This document shows positions 20,610-29,115 of a DNA stretch of 64,000 nucleotides, in pieces. Position 1 is the stretch's first letter. Each line of letters starts with the position of its first letter. Location: assembly GCA_963713625.1 (NCBI GenBank), contig CAVQMN010000004.1:434001-498000 (forward strand), in the 5' to 3' direction. The position numbers and the translations under genes were made by a program. Under the pieces are notes generated by a model. It was not told where the DNA came from. It worked only from the letters and a program-made list of their open reading frames with translations, and searched no databases. The stretch is from Bog-756 sp963713625. GTDB lineage: Bacteria; Actinomycetota; Acidimicrobiia; Acidimicrobiales; RAAP-2.

Positions 20610-21872
20610 ATGGACCCCGTGGTACGGAAGATAGGCCCGGACGAGGCATCGGCGTTCCGCCAGTCGGTGACGGTTCCGTTCCTCGACCCCTATGCCGGCG
20701 ACCCCGATCAGATCGCCGACTTCGAGCTGTGGGCGCCCAAGTCCGAGCTCGACCGGGCCTGGGTGGTCGACACCGGGGACCGATTCGTCGGCAACGCCGC
20801 CATCTACAGCATGGACGTCACCCTCCCGGCCGCCCCCGGACAGCCCTGTCCGACCGTCCCGATGGGCGGAGTCACCGCGGTGGGCGTCCATCCCACCCAC
20901 CGCCGGCGGGGATTCCTGCGCCAGCTGATGAAGGCCATGCACGACGACGCCCGCCACCGCGGCGAAGCGGTGGCCGGATTGGAGGCGTCGGAGTCGATCA
21001 TCTACGGGAGGTTCGGGTACGGGATGGCCGCCACCCTGGCCGAGTACTCCATCGACAGCCGGGCCTCCTCCTTCGCCGTCCCCGCACCCCCGGTCGACCT
21101 GGCCCTCATCGACAAGGACGAGGCCGCCAAGGTCCTGCCCGAGATCTTCGACCGGCAGCGGCGCACCCGGGCCGGTGAGCCCAACCGGAGCCCGGGCTAC
21201 TGGACCCAGCTGCTGGCCGATCTCCCCCACCACCGGCAGGGCACCTCGGCCCGCTTCCACGCGGTGTGCGACGAAGGCTACGTGCTCTACCGGTCCCGCT
21301 TCGGGTCGAGCGTGTTCCGGGGGGAGCGCACCGACATCATGGTCGAGGAGCTGCGGGGCGACACGGCCGACGTCGAAGCCGCGCTGTGGCGGTTCGTACT
21401 CGACCTGGATCTCGTCGGTCAGGTCACCGTCAAGAAGGCACCGGTCGACGAACCCGTCCGCTGGCGCCTGGCCGATCCCCGCCAACTCCGGCTGGTCGGC
21501 ATCGAGGACCGCCTCTACCTCCGGATCCTGGACACCGCCGCGGCCTTCGAGGCCCGCGGCTACCAGGCCGAGGGCCGCCTGGTGCTCGACGTCCTGCCCC
21601 CGAGCACATCGGAAGGCGAAGCCGACCCGGCCCCGGGCCGCTGGGTGCTGGAGGCCGGACCGGACGGTGCCTCGTGCCGCCGGGCCCGCGCCGGCGAGGA
21701 GCCCGACCTCCGTCTCGATCTGCCCGCCCTCGGATCGCTCTACCTGGGTGGCTTTCCGGCCTCGCTGCTCGCCGCCGGTGGCCGCATCGAGGAGTTGAGG
21801 GCGGGCGGCCTGTCGGTGGCCGACGCCCTCCTCGTCACCCGGCCGTCCCCGCGGAGTGGGACCGACTTCTGA
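20610..21872 (+). CDS. Eis-type GNAT family N-acetyltransferase
   Basis: A 420-residue protein with the Eis layout: N-terminal GNAT domain containing GGVTAVGVHPTHRRRGFLRQLM (acetyl-CoA binding R/Q-x-x-G-x-G/A region), a second GNAT-like domain, and a sterol-carrier-like C-terminal domain (about 310-420). Eis proteins acetylate amines, including aminoglycosides, at several positions; here the substrate is unknown. The ATG at 20610 follows CAGACT (20598-20603) by six bases. It is divergent from the XRE/nucleotidyltransferase unit. Confidence 0.88.
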   Translation: MDPVVRKIGPDEASAFRQSVTVPFLDPYAGDPDQIADFELWAPKSELDRAWVVDTGDRFVGNAAIYSMDVTLPAAPGQPCPTVPMGGVTAVGVHPTHRRRGFLRQLMKAMHDDARHRGEAVAGLEASESIIYGRFGYGMAATLAEYSIDSRASSFAVPAPPVDLALIDKDEAAKVLPEIFDRQRRTRAGEPNRSPGYWTQLLADLPHHRQGTSARFHAVCDEGYVLYRSRFGSSVFRGERTDIMVEELRGDTADVEAALWRFVLDLDLVGQVTVKKAPVDEPVRWRLADPRQLRLVGIEDRLYLRILDTAAAFEARGYQAEGRLVLDVLPPSTSEGEADPAPGRWVLEAGPDGASCRRARAGEEPDLRLDLPALGSLYLGGFPASLLAAGGRIEELRAGGLSVADALLVTRPSPRSGTDF

Positions 21873-21920
21873 ACCGCGCCGCCGACGCCAACGAGGCGGC
21901 CGACACCGCCCTCCGTCGTC

Positions 21921-22667
21921 CTAGTTGATCCCACCGTTGGCCCGGAGGGTCTGGCCGTTGACCCAGTGACCGGCCGGGCTGGTCAGGAAGGCGACGACCT
22001 CGGCGATGTCGGTCGGCGTACCCAGCCGGCCGAGTGGGATGGCCGCCGCGAACCGGGCCACCGTCTCTTCGTCCTTGCCGTCGAGGAACATTTCGGTGGC
22101 CGTCGGACCGGGCGCAACGGCGTTCACGTTGATGCCGCGGTCCCCGAGCTCGGCCGCCAGGATCAGGGTCATGGCCTCGACCGCGCCTTTGGTGGCGGCG
22201 TAGGCCGTGTACCCGGGCAGGAGCCTGCCGATCACCGACGAGGAGAAGTTGAGGATCGATCCGCCCGACGACAGCCGGCGGGCGGCCTGCTGGCTCACGA
22301 CGAAGGTGCCGCGGACGTTGGTCCGGAGGAGGTCGTCGAGTACGTCGAGGTCCAGATCCACCAGGGGGGCCAGTGACAGGCGTCCGGCCGCGTTGACCAC
22401 GATGTCGACCGCGCCGAACCGGCGTTCGGCCACGTCGAACAGGTTCTCGACCTCCTCCTCGTCGGCCACGTCGGCCTGCACGGCCATGGCCCTGGCTCCC
22501 CGGCCCACGGCGTCGGCCACCGCGGCGTCCGCCTCGGCCGTATTGGATCCGAAGCTGACGACGACGGTCAGGCCGTCATCGGCCAGGCGCTGGACGCAGC
22601 GGCGGCCGATGCCTCGCGAGCCTCCGGTGACGATCGCCACCCGTTTCCGCTCCCCCGTCTCGGCCAT
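21921..22667 (-). CDS. SDR-family NAD(P)-dependent oxidoreductase
   Basis: A 248-residue classical short-chain dehydrogenase: TGGSRGIG (14-21), NAAG, the catalytic Ser in FSSSVIG, YAATK (Tyr-x3-Lys), and a C-terminal VNGQTLRANGG close. It oxidises or reduces a hydroxyl/keto group; 3-oxoacyl-ACP-reductase-like in appearance. ATG at 22667 follows TAGTCT (22675-22680, minus strand) by seven bases. The same open frame continues far upstream (to 24143) but that part is the antisense of the sulfotransferase gene. Confidence 0.9.
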   Translation of the reverse strand: MAETGERKRVAIVTGGSRGIGRRCVQRLADDGLTVVVSFGSNTAEADAAVADAVGRGARAMAVQADVADEEEVENLFDVAERRFGAVDIVVNAAGRLSLAPLVDLDLDVLDDLLRTNVRGTFVVSQQAARRLSSGGSILNFSSSVIGRLLPGYTAYAATKGAVEAMTLILAAELGDRGINVNAVAPGPTATEMFLDGKDEETVARFAAAIPLGRLGTPTDIAEVVAFLTSPAGHWVNGQTLRANGGIN

Positions 22668-22739
22668 GGGCCGGAGACTATCGGGGTGCACGCCGGCGAC
22701 CGGCCGTCCCCGGCGGGGCCCGACTCGGTAGTGTCCACC

Positions 22740-24044
22740 GTGGTCGGAGGGCTCCGACCACCAGGAGCGACGGGGGACCGGGGACCGGTGACAGACGAGG
22801 TGCGGATCAAGGACCTGCGGGAGCCTCTGCGCACACCCGAGGAGGAGTCCTCCTACCAGTTCGCCCTGTCCATGGAGGTCGACCTGGACCTCGACGGCAT
22901 CGTCAAGGATGCGGAGGAGGGCACCGGGCTGCACCGGTTCGGCGACCCCACCCTGCTCGACCGGCTGGGCGCCCAGGTGGCGGCGGTGGCGGCGGACCGG
23001 GGACTGTCGGGACTCGGTCGCTACATCGTGAGGGACCGCCTGGTCGGGCTCCTCCGGGCCCGGCTGCGGTTCGAGGACTACATCGCCCGGTACCCCGAGG
23101 CGCTCGACGTCGAGCTCGAGCCACCGGTCATCGTGGTCGGACTGCCCCGCTCGGGCACCACCCACCTGGTCAATCTTTTGGCCGCCGACTCGCGGTTCCG
23201 GTCCATGCCGTGGTGGGAGGTCATCGAACCCGTCCCGGTCACCGGCGACGGTCCCGGTCCCCACGGCATCGACCCCCGCTACCTCCGCTGCCAGGCCACC
23301 TACGAGATCACCAGGAAGATGGCCCCCCTGACCAGGCTCATGCACGACCGCCCGCCGTGGAGCATCGAGGAAGACTGTGAGCTGGTCGATCTCGACCTGT
23401 GCTCGTACACCCTGGAGTGGCACGCCCGGGTCCCCTCGTGGCGGGACTACTACCTGGGCCTCGACCAACGCCACCACTACCAGTTCCTCCGCCGCGAGCT
23501 GCAGGTCCTGACCCACCTGCGCGGGCCCAACCGGTGGGTGCTCAAGACCCCCCAGCACCTCGAGCAGATCGGCCCGCTGCTGTCCACCTTCCCGGACGCC
23601 ACCATCGCCTTCACCCTCCGGGATCCGGTCGCCGTCCTCCAGTCGGCCGTCACCATGCTGGCCTACGGTGACCGCATGCGCCGGGTGCACATCGAGGCCG
23701 GGGAGCTCGCCGCCTACTGGACCGACCGCATCGAACGCCTGCTGCGTGCCGCCGTCCGGGACGTCCACCTGATCCCGGCCGGGCAGCGGGTCGACGTGGA
23801 GTTCGGCGGGTTCATGGCCGATGATCTGGCCACGGCGGTCACCATCCTCGATACCGCCGGTCTCGGGGTCACCGACCGGGCCCGAGCCGAGCTCACCACC
23901 TACCTGGCCGGCAACCCCCGGGACAAGGAAGGTCGGATGGTCTACGACCTGCGGGGGGATTTCGGTCTCGAACCCGACGACCTCTACCGGCGGTTCGCCT
24001 TCTACTTCGACGCCTTCCCCCAGGTGGCCAGGGAGGTGGAGTGA
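22740..24044 (+). CDS. sulfotransferase family protein
   Basis: A protein of about 434 residues resembling PAPS-dependent sulfotransferases of actinobacteria. The 5'-phosphosulfate loop is LPRSGTTHLVNLL, and a 3'-phosphate-binding region is seen in FPDATIAFTLRDPVAVLQS; RRELQVL and WVLKTPQHLEQI are family-typical. It would transfer sulfate to a hydroxyl of a small molecule or lipid. Start uncertain: GTG 22740 follows TAGTGT (22729-22734) by five bases; GTG 22788 (VTDEVRIKD) is the alternative. It is the first gene of the six-gene unit; its stop overlaps the next start by GTGA. Confidence 0.87.
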   Translation: MVGGLRPPGATGDRGPVTDEVRIKDLREPLRTPEEESSYQFALSMEVDLDLDGIVKDAEEGTGLHRFGDPTLLDRLGAQVAAVAADRGLSGLGRYIVRDRLVGLLRARLRFEDYIARYPEALDVELEPPVIVVGLPRSGTTHLVNLLAADSRFRSMPWWEVIEPVPVTGDGPGPHGIDPRYLRCQATYEITRKMAPLTRLMHDRPPWSIEEDCELVDLDLCSYTLEWHARVPSWRDYYLGLDQRHHYQFLRRELQVLTHLRGPNRWVLKTPQHLEQIGPLLSTFPDATIAFTLRDPVAVLQSAVTMLAYGDRMRRVHIEAGELAAYWTDRIERLLRAAVRDVHLIPAGQRVDVEFGGFMADDLATAVTILDTAGLGVTDRARAELTTYLAGNPRDKEGRMVYDLRGDFGLEPDDLYRRFAFYFDAFPQVAREVE

Positions 24045-25291
24045 TCGTGGCCGGTATCCACCGGCAGCGACCGGGAGCCGACGCCATCGCCGCCACCAGG
24101 GGCGAGCCCGCCGTCGACCTGGGCGACGGGATCTGGATGTCACCCGGGCTGTCCAACAGTTACCTCCTCCAGACCGACGAAGGTCGGATCATCGTCAACA
24201 CCGGCATGGGCTTCGAGGGACCGCTCCACCGGCGGGCCTTCGACGCCGTCGACGACGCCCCCACCCGGGCCATCATCCTCACCCAGGGCCACTTCGACCA
24301 CGTGGGCGGGGTCGACTGTCTCCGCGACGAGGGTACCGACGTCATCGCCCAGGCCGACTTCGCCCGGTGGCGCGACGACAACGAGCGCCTCGAGACCTTC
24401 CGCTCGCGCAATGCCGCCTTCGCCTGGATGCACGCCATCGTGGCCGCCATCGAATACGCCGAATCCCTCGGAGCCGGCGGCGTGGCCCAGGCCCGGCCCG
24501 AGCCCACCGTCACCTTCGAGGACCGGCTCGAGGTGACCATCGGCGGACGTGAGCTGGTGCTGCTGTCGACGCCCGGCGGTGAGACCACCGACTCGCTGAT
24601 CATCTGGATGGAGGACAGCCGCACCGCGTTGACCGGCAACATGTTCGGCGCCCTTTTCGGGCACGTCCCCAATCTGGTCACCATGCGGGGTGACCGCTAC
24701 CGGGACGTGCTCACCTACCTGGCCTCGCTCGACACCGTCCTCGAGCTCGCCCCGGAGCGTTTGATCACCGGCCACTTCGATCCCGTCGAAGGCGCCGACC
24801 TCATCGCCGCCGAGGTCACCGCCATGCGGGAGGCTATGCAGTGGGTCCACGACCGCACCGTCGAGGGGATGAACGCGGACACCGACGTCCATACCCTGAT
24901 GCGGGAGGTCCGGGTCCCCGGGCACCTGGATGTGGGCGAGGGCTACGGCAAGACCAGCTGGAACGTGCGGGCCATCTGGGAGAATTACGCCGGCTGGTTC
25001 CACCACCGGTCGACCACCGAGCTCTACGACCTGCCCCCGGCGGCCATCGCCCCCGACCTGGTGGCGGCGGCCGGGGCCGACGTCCTGGCCGTGGCCGCCC
25101 GGGACCGGCTCGAGGCCGGCGAACCGGTGGCGGCCCTGCACCTCACCGAGGTGGTGCTGGCCGTCGAGCCCCGCCACGCCGAGGCGCGGGCCACGGCTGC
25201 CGCCGCCACCCGCCGGCTGCTCGACGCCAGCGACAATTTCTGGGAGCAGGCCTGGCTGCGCCGCGCCCTGCACCGACTGGAGACCCGATGA
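24041..25291 (+). CDS. metallo-beta-lactamase-fold protein of the alkyl-sulfatase type
   Basis: A 416-residue protein. Residues about 25-255 are an MBL fold, residues about 265-415 a helical alkyl-sulfatase dimerisation-like region (TSWNVRAIWENYAGWFHHRSTTELY). The metal motif reads QGHFDH (82-87): the first His of HxHxDH is Gln, while the later His of GHFDP is kept. SdsA1/BDS1-type enzymes cleave alkyl sulfates; with the Gln substitution activity needs testing. GTG 24041 overlaps the sulfotransferase stop and its TGA overlaps the following ATG, so the three genes are translationally linked. Confidence 0.85.
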   Translation: MIVAGIHRQRPGADAIAATRGEPAVDLGDGIWMSPGLSNSYLLQTDEGRIIVNTGMGFEGPLHRRAFDAVDDAPTRAIILTQGHFDHVGGVDCLRDEGTDVIAQADFARWRDDNERLETFRSRNAAFAWMHAIVAAIEYAESLGAGGVAQARPEPTVTFEDRLEVTIGGRELVLLSTPGGETTDSLIIWMEDSRTALTGNMFGALFGHVPNLVTMRGDRYRDVLTYLASLDTVLELAPERLITGHFDPVEGADLIAAEVTAMREAMQWVHDRTVEGMNADTDVHTLMREVRVPGHLDVGEGYGKTSWNVRAIWENYAGWFHHRSTTELYDLPPAAIAPDLVAAAGADVLAVAARDRLEAGEPVAALHLTEVVLAVEPRHAEARATAAAATRRLLDASDNFWEQAWLRRALHRLETR

Positions 25292-26037
25292 ACAACCACC
25301 TCTCGTTCGACTTCCGCGGGGCCTCGGTGGTGGTCACCGGGGGCACCAGCGGCATCGGGCACGCAGTGGCCACCGCCTTCGGTGCCGCCGGGGCCGGCGT
25401 GACCGTCACCGGCACCCGGGCGACCGCCGACGAGTACGACACCGAGCTCAGCCCCTTCACCTACCGGCAGGTGGAGATGACCGAGCCCGAATCGGTCGAC
25501 CGGTTCGTGGCCTCGCTCGACGCCCTCGACATCCTGGTCAACAACGCCGGCGCCAACTTCCCCGGCGGCCGCGACGAGTGGGAGCCCGACACCTTCGGCG
25601 CGGCCCTGGCCCTCAACCTCATCGGCCCCATGCGCCTGACCACCGGCTGTCGCCGGCTGTTGACGGCCAGCACCATGGCCGGCGGCGCCAGCGTCATCAA
25701 CATGGTGTCGCTGGCCGTGTTCCGGGCCATCCCCATCGTGCCCGGCTACGGATCGGCCAAGGCCGGGCTGGCCGCGCTGACCGGCAACCTGGCCAAGCAG
25801 TGGAACACCCGGGGCATCCGGGTCAACGCCGTCGCCCCCGGGGTGATCGACACCCCGATGACCGCACCCATGGCCGCCTTCCCCGAACTGCTCAACGCCG
25901 AGCTGGCCCACATCCCGATGGGCCGTCTCGGGACCCCCGACGAGATCGTCGGCGCCGTGCAGTTCCTGGCCAGCTCGGCCGCGGCCTACATCACCGGCCA
26001 CACGCTGGTCGTCGACGGCGGCTACCTTCTCAGCTGA
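25288..26037 (+). CDS. SDR-family NAD(P)-dependent oxidoreductase
   Basis: A 249-residue short-chain dehydrogenase: TGGTSGIG (17-24), NNAG, YGSAK catalytic Tyr/Lys pair, VNAVAPGVIDTPM, and the C-terminal ITGHTLVVDGG. The dehydrogenase would act on an alcohol or ketone of the pathway served by this operon. ATG overlaps the previous stop (ATGA, 25288-25291); the VOC gene starts 4 bases after its stop. Confidence 0.92.
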   Translation: MNNHLSFDFRGASVVVTGGTSGIGHAVATAFGAAGAGVTVTGTRATADEYDTELSPFTYRQVEMTEPESVDRFVASLDALDILVNNAGANFPGGRDEWEPDTFGAALALNLIGPMRLTTGCRRLLTASTMAGGASVINMVSLAVFRAIPIVPGYGSAKAGLAALTGNLAKQWNTRGIRVNAVAPGVIDTPMTAPMAAFPELLNAELAHIPMGRLGTPDEIVGAVQFLASSAAAYITGHTLVVDGGYLLS

Positions 26038-26040
26038 ACC

Positions 26041-26505
26041 ATGAGCACACTCGCCCCCCATTACCACGTCGGCATCGTCGTACCCGACCTGGCCGCGGCC
26101 CGGGCCGAGTTCTCCGAACAGCTCGGGGTCACCTGGGGGCCGGTGCTCACGCTGGACCAGGTCGAGTACCGCGACCACACCGGCCGGGACATCGTGCTGC
26201 CCACCACCTTCTGCTACTCGGTCGAAGAACCCCGGATGGAGCTCATCGAGGAGCTGCCCGGGTCGGTGTGGGAGTGCAACGAGCACTCCAACCTGCACCA
26301 CATCGGCTTCTGGAGCGACGACCTGCCCGCGGACTCCTCGCGGCTGGCCGGCATCGGCTGCCCACTCCAGCTCTGCGGCCGGGCCGGGGATGAGGCCCCG
26401 GTGTCCTTCGCCTACCACCGCAACCGGTCCGGGGTCCGGATCGAAGTGGTGGCCACGGCCATGCGCGAGGCCATGGAGTTCCTCTTCCGGCCCGACGGAT
26501 CCTGA
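26041..26505 (+). CDS. VOC-family protein (glyoxalase-like)
   Basis: A 154-residue VOC protein: HYHVGIVVPDLAAARAEFSEQLGVTWG at the start, MELIEELPGS, HHIGFWSDDL and a C-terminal VRIEVVA. The two His in HYHVG and HHIGF and the Glu positions match metal ligands of catalytic VOC proteins. It may be a lyase, isomerase or dioxygenase in the operon; substrate unknown. Confidence 0.87.
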   Translation: MSTLAPHYHVGIVVPDLAAARAEFSEQLGVTWGPVLTLDQVEYRDHTGRDIVLPTTFCYSVEEPRMELIEELPGSVWECNEHSNLHHIGFWSDDLPADSSRLAGIGCPLQLCGRAGDEAPVSFAYHRNRSGVRIEVVATAMREAMEFLFRPDGS

Positions 26506-26518
26506 CGGAACCCGGTCC

Positions 26519-27535
26519 GTGCTCCAGGTACGAGTCCACGGACCGGACGACGTCCGGGTGGACGAGGTGGCCGAGCCCGATCCCGGCCCCGACGACGTCG
26601 TGGTCCGGGTGGCGGCGTGCGGGATCTGCGGCAGTGATCTGACCTACATCACGATGGGTGGCGTGGCCGGCCCGACCGGCACCCCGATGTGCCTCGGCCA
26701 CGAGATGGCCGGCGTGGTCGAGTGGGCCGGGCCGCGGGTGACCGGCAGCCGGGTGGGTGACCGGGTCGTGGTCCAGCCCGGAGACGACCGGCTGGGCCGG
26801 ATCGGCAACGGCTCCCCCGAGGGTGGGCTCACCCCCCACCTGTTGGTCACCGAAGCCGACAGCCACCGGCTCCACCCGGTTCCCGATGCGCTCCCCCTGG
26901 AGGTGGCCGCCCTGGCCGAGCCGCTGGCCGTGGGCATGCGGGCCGCCGAACAGGCCGACGTGTCCCCCGGGGACGGGGTGGCCGTGTTCGGGTGCGGGCC
27001 CATCGGGCTGTCGGCCATCGCCGCCCTGGTCGACCGGGGCCACAAGCGGGTTGTGGCCGTCGATCTCAGCCCCACCCGCCTCGACCTGGCCCTCGGCATC
27101 GGAGCCCAGGCCGCACTCGACCCGACCACCACCGATGTCTGGGACGAGCTGGCCCGCCTGCACGGGACGACGCCGTTCGCCTTCGGGCCGACACCGGCCA
27201 CCGCCGCCTTCATCGAGGCCTCCGGATCGGACCGGGTCATCGCCGACGTCCTCGACCACGGCCCGGTCGGGGCCAGGCTGTCGGTGGTGGCGCTGCACTA
27301 CCGGCCCATCCCGACCAACTACCTCATGGTGCTCATGAAGCAATTCACCATCCGGGGCTCGATGGAGTATCCGGACCGTTTCGGGGACGCCATCGACCTG
27401 CTGGCCCGGCGCGACCTCTCCGGCCTCATCACCCACCGGTTCCCGCTCGGGCAGTTCGACGACGCCCTGGGTCTGCTGCGCGGCTCGAAAGCGTGCGGCA
27501 AGGTGCTGGTCGGGGTCGACCCGACGGTGTCGTGA
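26519..27535 (+). CDS. zinc-type alcohol dehydrogenase (MDR family)
   Basis: A 338-residue medium-chain dehydrogenase. Catalytic-zinc motif CGICGSDL near residue 30, GHEMAGVVEWAG, and the cofactor motif GCGPIGL. The structural-zinc four-Cys lobe is missing from the region that normally carries it, as in several MDR subgroups. Start GTG at 26519, 13 bases after the VOC stop; the frame is open upstream inside the VOC gene. It ends 7 bases before the P450 start. Expected role is NAD(P)-dependent oxidation of an alcohol. Confidence 0.88.
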   Translation: MLQVRVHGPDDVRVDEVAEPDPGPDDVVVRVAACGICGSDLTYITMGGVAGPTGTPMCLGHEMAGVVEWAGPRVTGSRVGDRVVVQPGDDRLGRIGNGSPEGGLTPHLLVTEADSHRLHPVPDALPLEVAALAEPLAVGMRAAEQADVSPGDGVAVFGCGPIGLSAIAALVDRGHKRVVAVDLSPTRLDLALGIGAQAALDPTTTDVWDELARLHGTTPFAFGPTPATAAFIEASGSDRVIADVLDHGPVGARLSVVALHYRPIPTNYLMVLMKQFTIRGSMEYPDRFGDAIDLLARRDLSGLITHRFPLGQFDDALGLLRGSKACGKVLVGVDPTVS

Positions 27536-27542
27536 GGCCGGC

Positions 27543-28850
27543 GTGAGGACCCCGACCGTCTCCCCCATGCCCCCGGTGGCGACCGCCGTCGGCCTGCCCT
27601 GGGATGTCCCCATCGAGGATCCGGTGGGTGCGCTGGCCGACGCCAGGCGCGCCCTCGGCGACACCTTCGTCGTCGACAGCGGCGAGGACCGCTATCTCTT
27701 CACCTTCTCCCCCGTCGGCGTGCAGTCCTTCTACGCCCTCCCCGAGGAGCGGGCCAGCAAAGGGGTCGCCGACTGGCGGATGTTGCGGCGGAAGCTGCCC
27801 GACGAGATGTTCGACGGACGCCGGACCCTTCCCCACCAGCTCTTCGGACGGGAGGACGTGGCCGCCTACCTGGCCAATGTCGAACGGGCCCTCGACGACA
27901 CCATCGTCGAGCTGGGCGCGGCCGGCGACGTCGAGGTGTTCGAGCTGACCCGACGGTTGGGCCATCGGGTGGGCCTGGCATCGTGGGGCGGGCCCGGTTC
28001 GGCCACCGGGGAGCGCTTCGACCGGCTGGCCCGGGCCTTCGACGCCCTGGACGGATCGGAGTCGTTCGTCCACCCCGGGTCGATGGCCGAGGTGGCCCGC
28101 ACGGGCAAGGTGGCAGAGTACGAAGCCCTGGCCGTCGTCCTCGACGAACTGGGCCGGAGCCTGGAGGAGCTCCCGGGTGGCGAGGCCGACCACCCGCTCT
28201 TCGCCCGACTGGCCTCGGCCTGGGCCGACGAGCCGGACGAGGCGGGCAGGGTCGGGGTGGCGCTGGACGCCGCCCTCATCCACATCGCATCCATGTCCAA
28301 CCTGTTCGCCGCCCTCGGGTGGTACCTCGTCGACCTCGTGGCCCATCCCGACGCCGCCGCGCAGGTCCGGGCCGGGGACGCCAAGCTGGCCGAGACCTGT
28401 GCGCTCGAATCCATCCGGCTGGCCCAGCGCTCGATCATGGCCCGGTACGCGTTGGAGCCGGTGACCCTGGACGTGGGCGCCACCCGGCACGAGGTGGCCG
28501 CGGGAGTCACCATCGCCACGCTGCTGCCGCTCACCAACACCAGCGCCGCACCCGACCTCGCCACCTGGGATCCGAACCACTGGAACCGGCGGCGCCTGGC
28601 CGGGGGCGTGCGGCTCGAGGCCATCGAACTGGTGACGGCGTTCGGGCACGGTCGGCACACCTGCCCGGCCCAGCCCTTCTCGCTGTCGGCCATGACCACG
28701 GCGGCGGGCCGTCTCCTGGCTGCCTACGACCTCCAGGCCGGTTGGGACGACCCACCGGCTCCGGTCCGGGCCCAGATCGGAGGAGTGGCCCGCTCGGCGG
28801 CGCCGTGCCCGCTACGGTACGTGCGGCGGAACGGCCGGTCACTCCCCTAG
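27543..28850 (+). CDS. cytochrome P450, CYP7/CYP8/CYP51-like (E-class IV-type) variant
   Basis: A 435-residue P450-fold protein. K-helix ESIR (289-292), followed by the eukaryote-like pattern PNHWNRRRL; heme loop FGHGRHTCPA with Cys 374. Two features are odd: the I-helix region (about 244-262) reads ASMSNLFAALGW and lacks the usual acid-Thr pair, and the Gly two residues after the heme Cys is Ala. CYP8/CYP7-type enzymes also have Asn there and some rearrange peroxides rather than activate oxygen. GTG start, 7 bases after the dehydrogenase stop; last gene of the operon. Confidence 0.82.
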   Translation: MRTPTVSPMPPVATAVGLPWDVPIEDPVGALADARRALGDTFVVDSGEDRYLFTFSPVGVQSFYALPEERASKGVADWRMLRRKLPDEMFDGRRTLPHQLFGREDVAAYLANVERALDDTIVELGAAGDVEVFELTRRLGHRVGLASWGGPGSATGERFDRLARAFDALDGSESFVHPGSMAEVARTGKVAEYEALAVVLDELGRSLEELPGGEADHPLFARLASAWADEPDEAGRVGVALDAALIHIASMSNLFAALGWYLVDLVAHPDAAAQVRAGDAKLAETCALESIRLAQRSIMARYALEPVTLDVGATRHEVAAGVTIATLLPLTNTSAAPDLATWDPNHWNRRRLAGGVRLEAIELVTAFGHGRHTCPAQPFSLSAMTTAAGRLLAAYDLQAGWDDPPAPVRAQIGGVARSAAPCPLRYVRRNGRSLP

Positions 28851-28866
28851 CCCGGGACGGTTCGGA

Positions 28867-29052
28867 TCAGTGCCGCTGGCGGCGGTCGTGGCGGGACTGG
28901 GCCCGCTTCTGTTTCCGGTTCCGGCGCGTGGCGTCGGTGGTGGCGCTGTGGCGATCCTCCTGTTCGAGGTTCTTGCGCCGACGCGACATACCGGCGATCC
29001 CCCCGGCGACGAGGACGACGGCCAGGATGGCGAAGATCAGCACGTAGAACAT
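28867..29052 (-). CDS. small single-pass membrane protein, hypothetical
   Basis: A 61-residue reading frame with one hydrophobic segment, FYVLIFAILAVVLVAGGIAG (residues 2-21), then a strongly basic, charged tail (RRRK... RNRKQKRAQ). The topology predicted is N-out/C-in. Function unknown. It lies 63 bp downstream of the Rieske gene on the same strand, convergent with the P450. The start has only a weak GGTGG upstream. Confidence 0.55.
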   Translation of the reverse strand: MFYVLIFAILAVVLVAGGIAGMSRRRKNLEQEDRHSATTDATRRNRKQKRAQSRHDRRQRH

Positions 29053-29115
29053 GACTCAGTCCACCACACACCGGAGTTCGGGGCGCCCGACCGGGGCGCC
29101 GGCTCCGGCGACCAT

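Noticed and set aside
21921..24143. 740-codon minus-strand frame that would make the SDR a very long fusion protein
   Set aside because: Only the last 248 codons read as an SDR; the rest is the antisense of the sulfotransferase gene, and a TAGTCT box with an ATG at 22667 marks the true start.
24140..25273. Minus-strand frame opposite the alkyl-sulfatase-like gene
   Set aside because: Shadow frame with Gly/Val/His-rich sequence and no start signal; the plus-strand gene has clear motifs.
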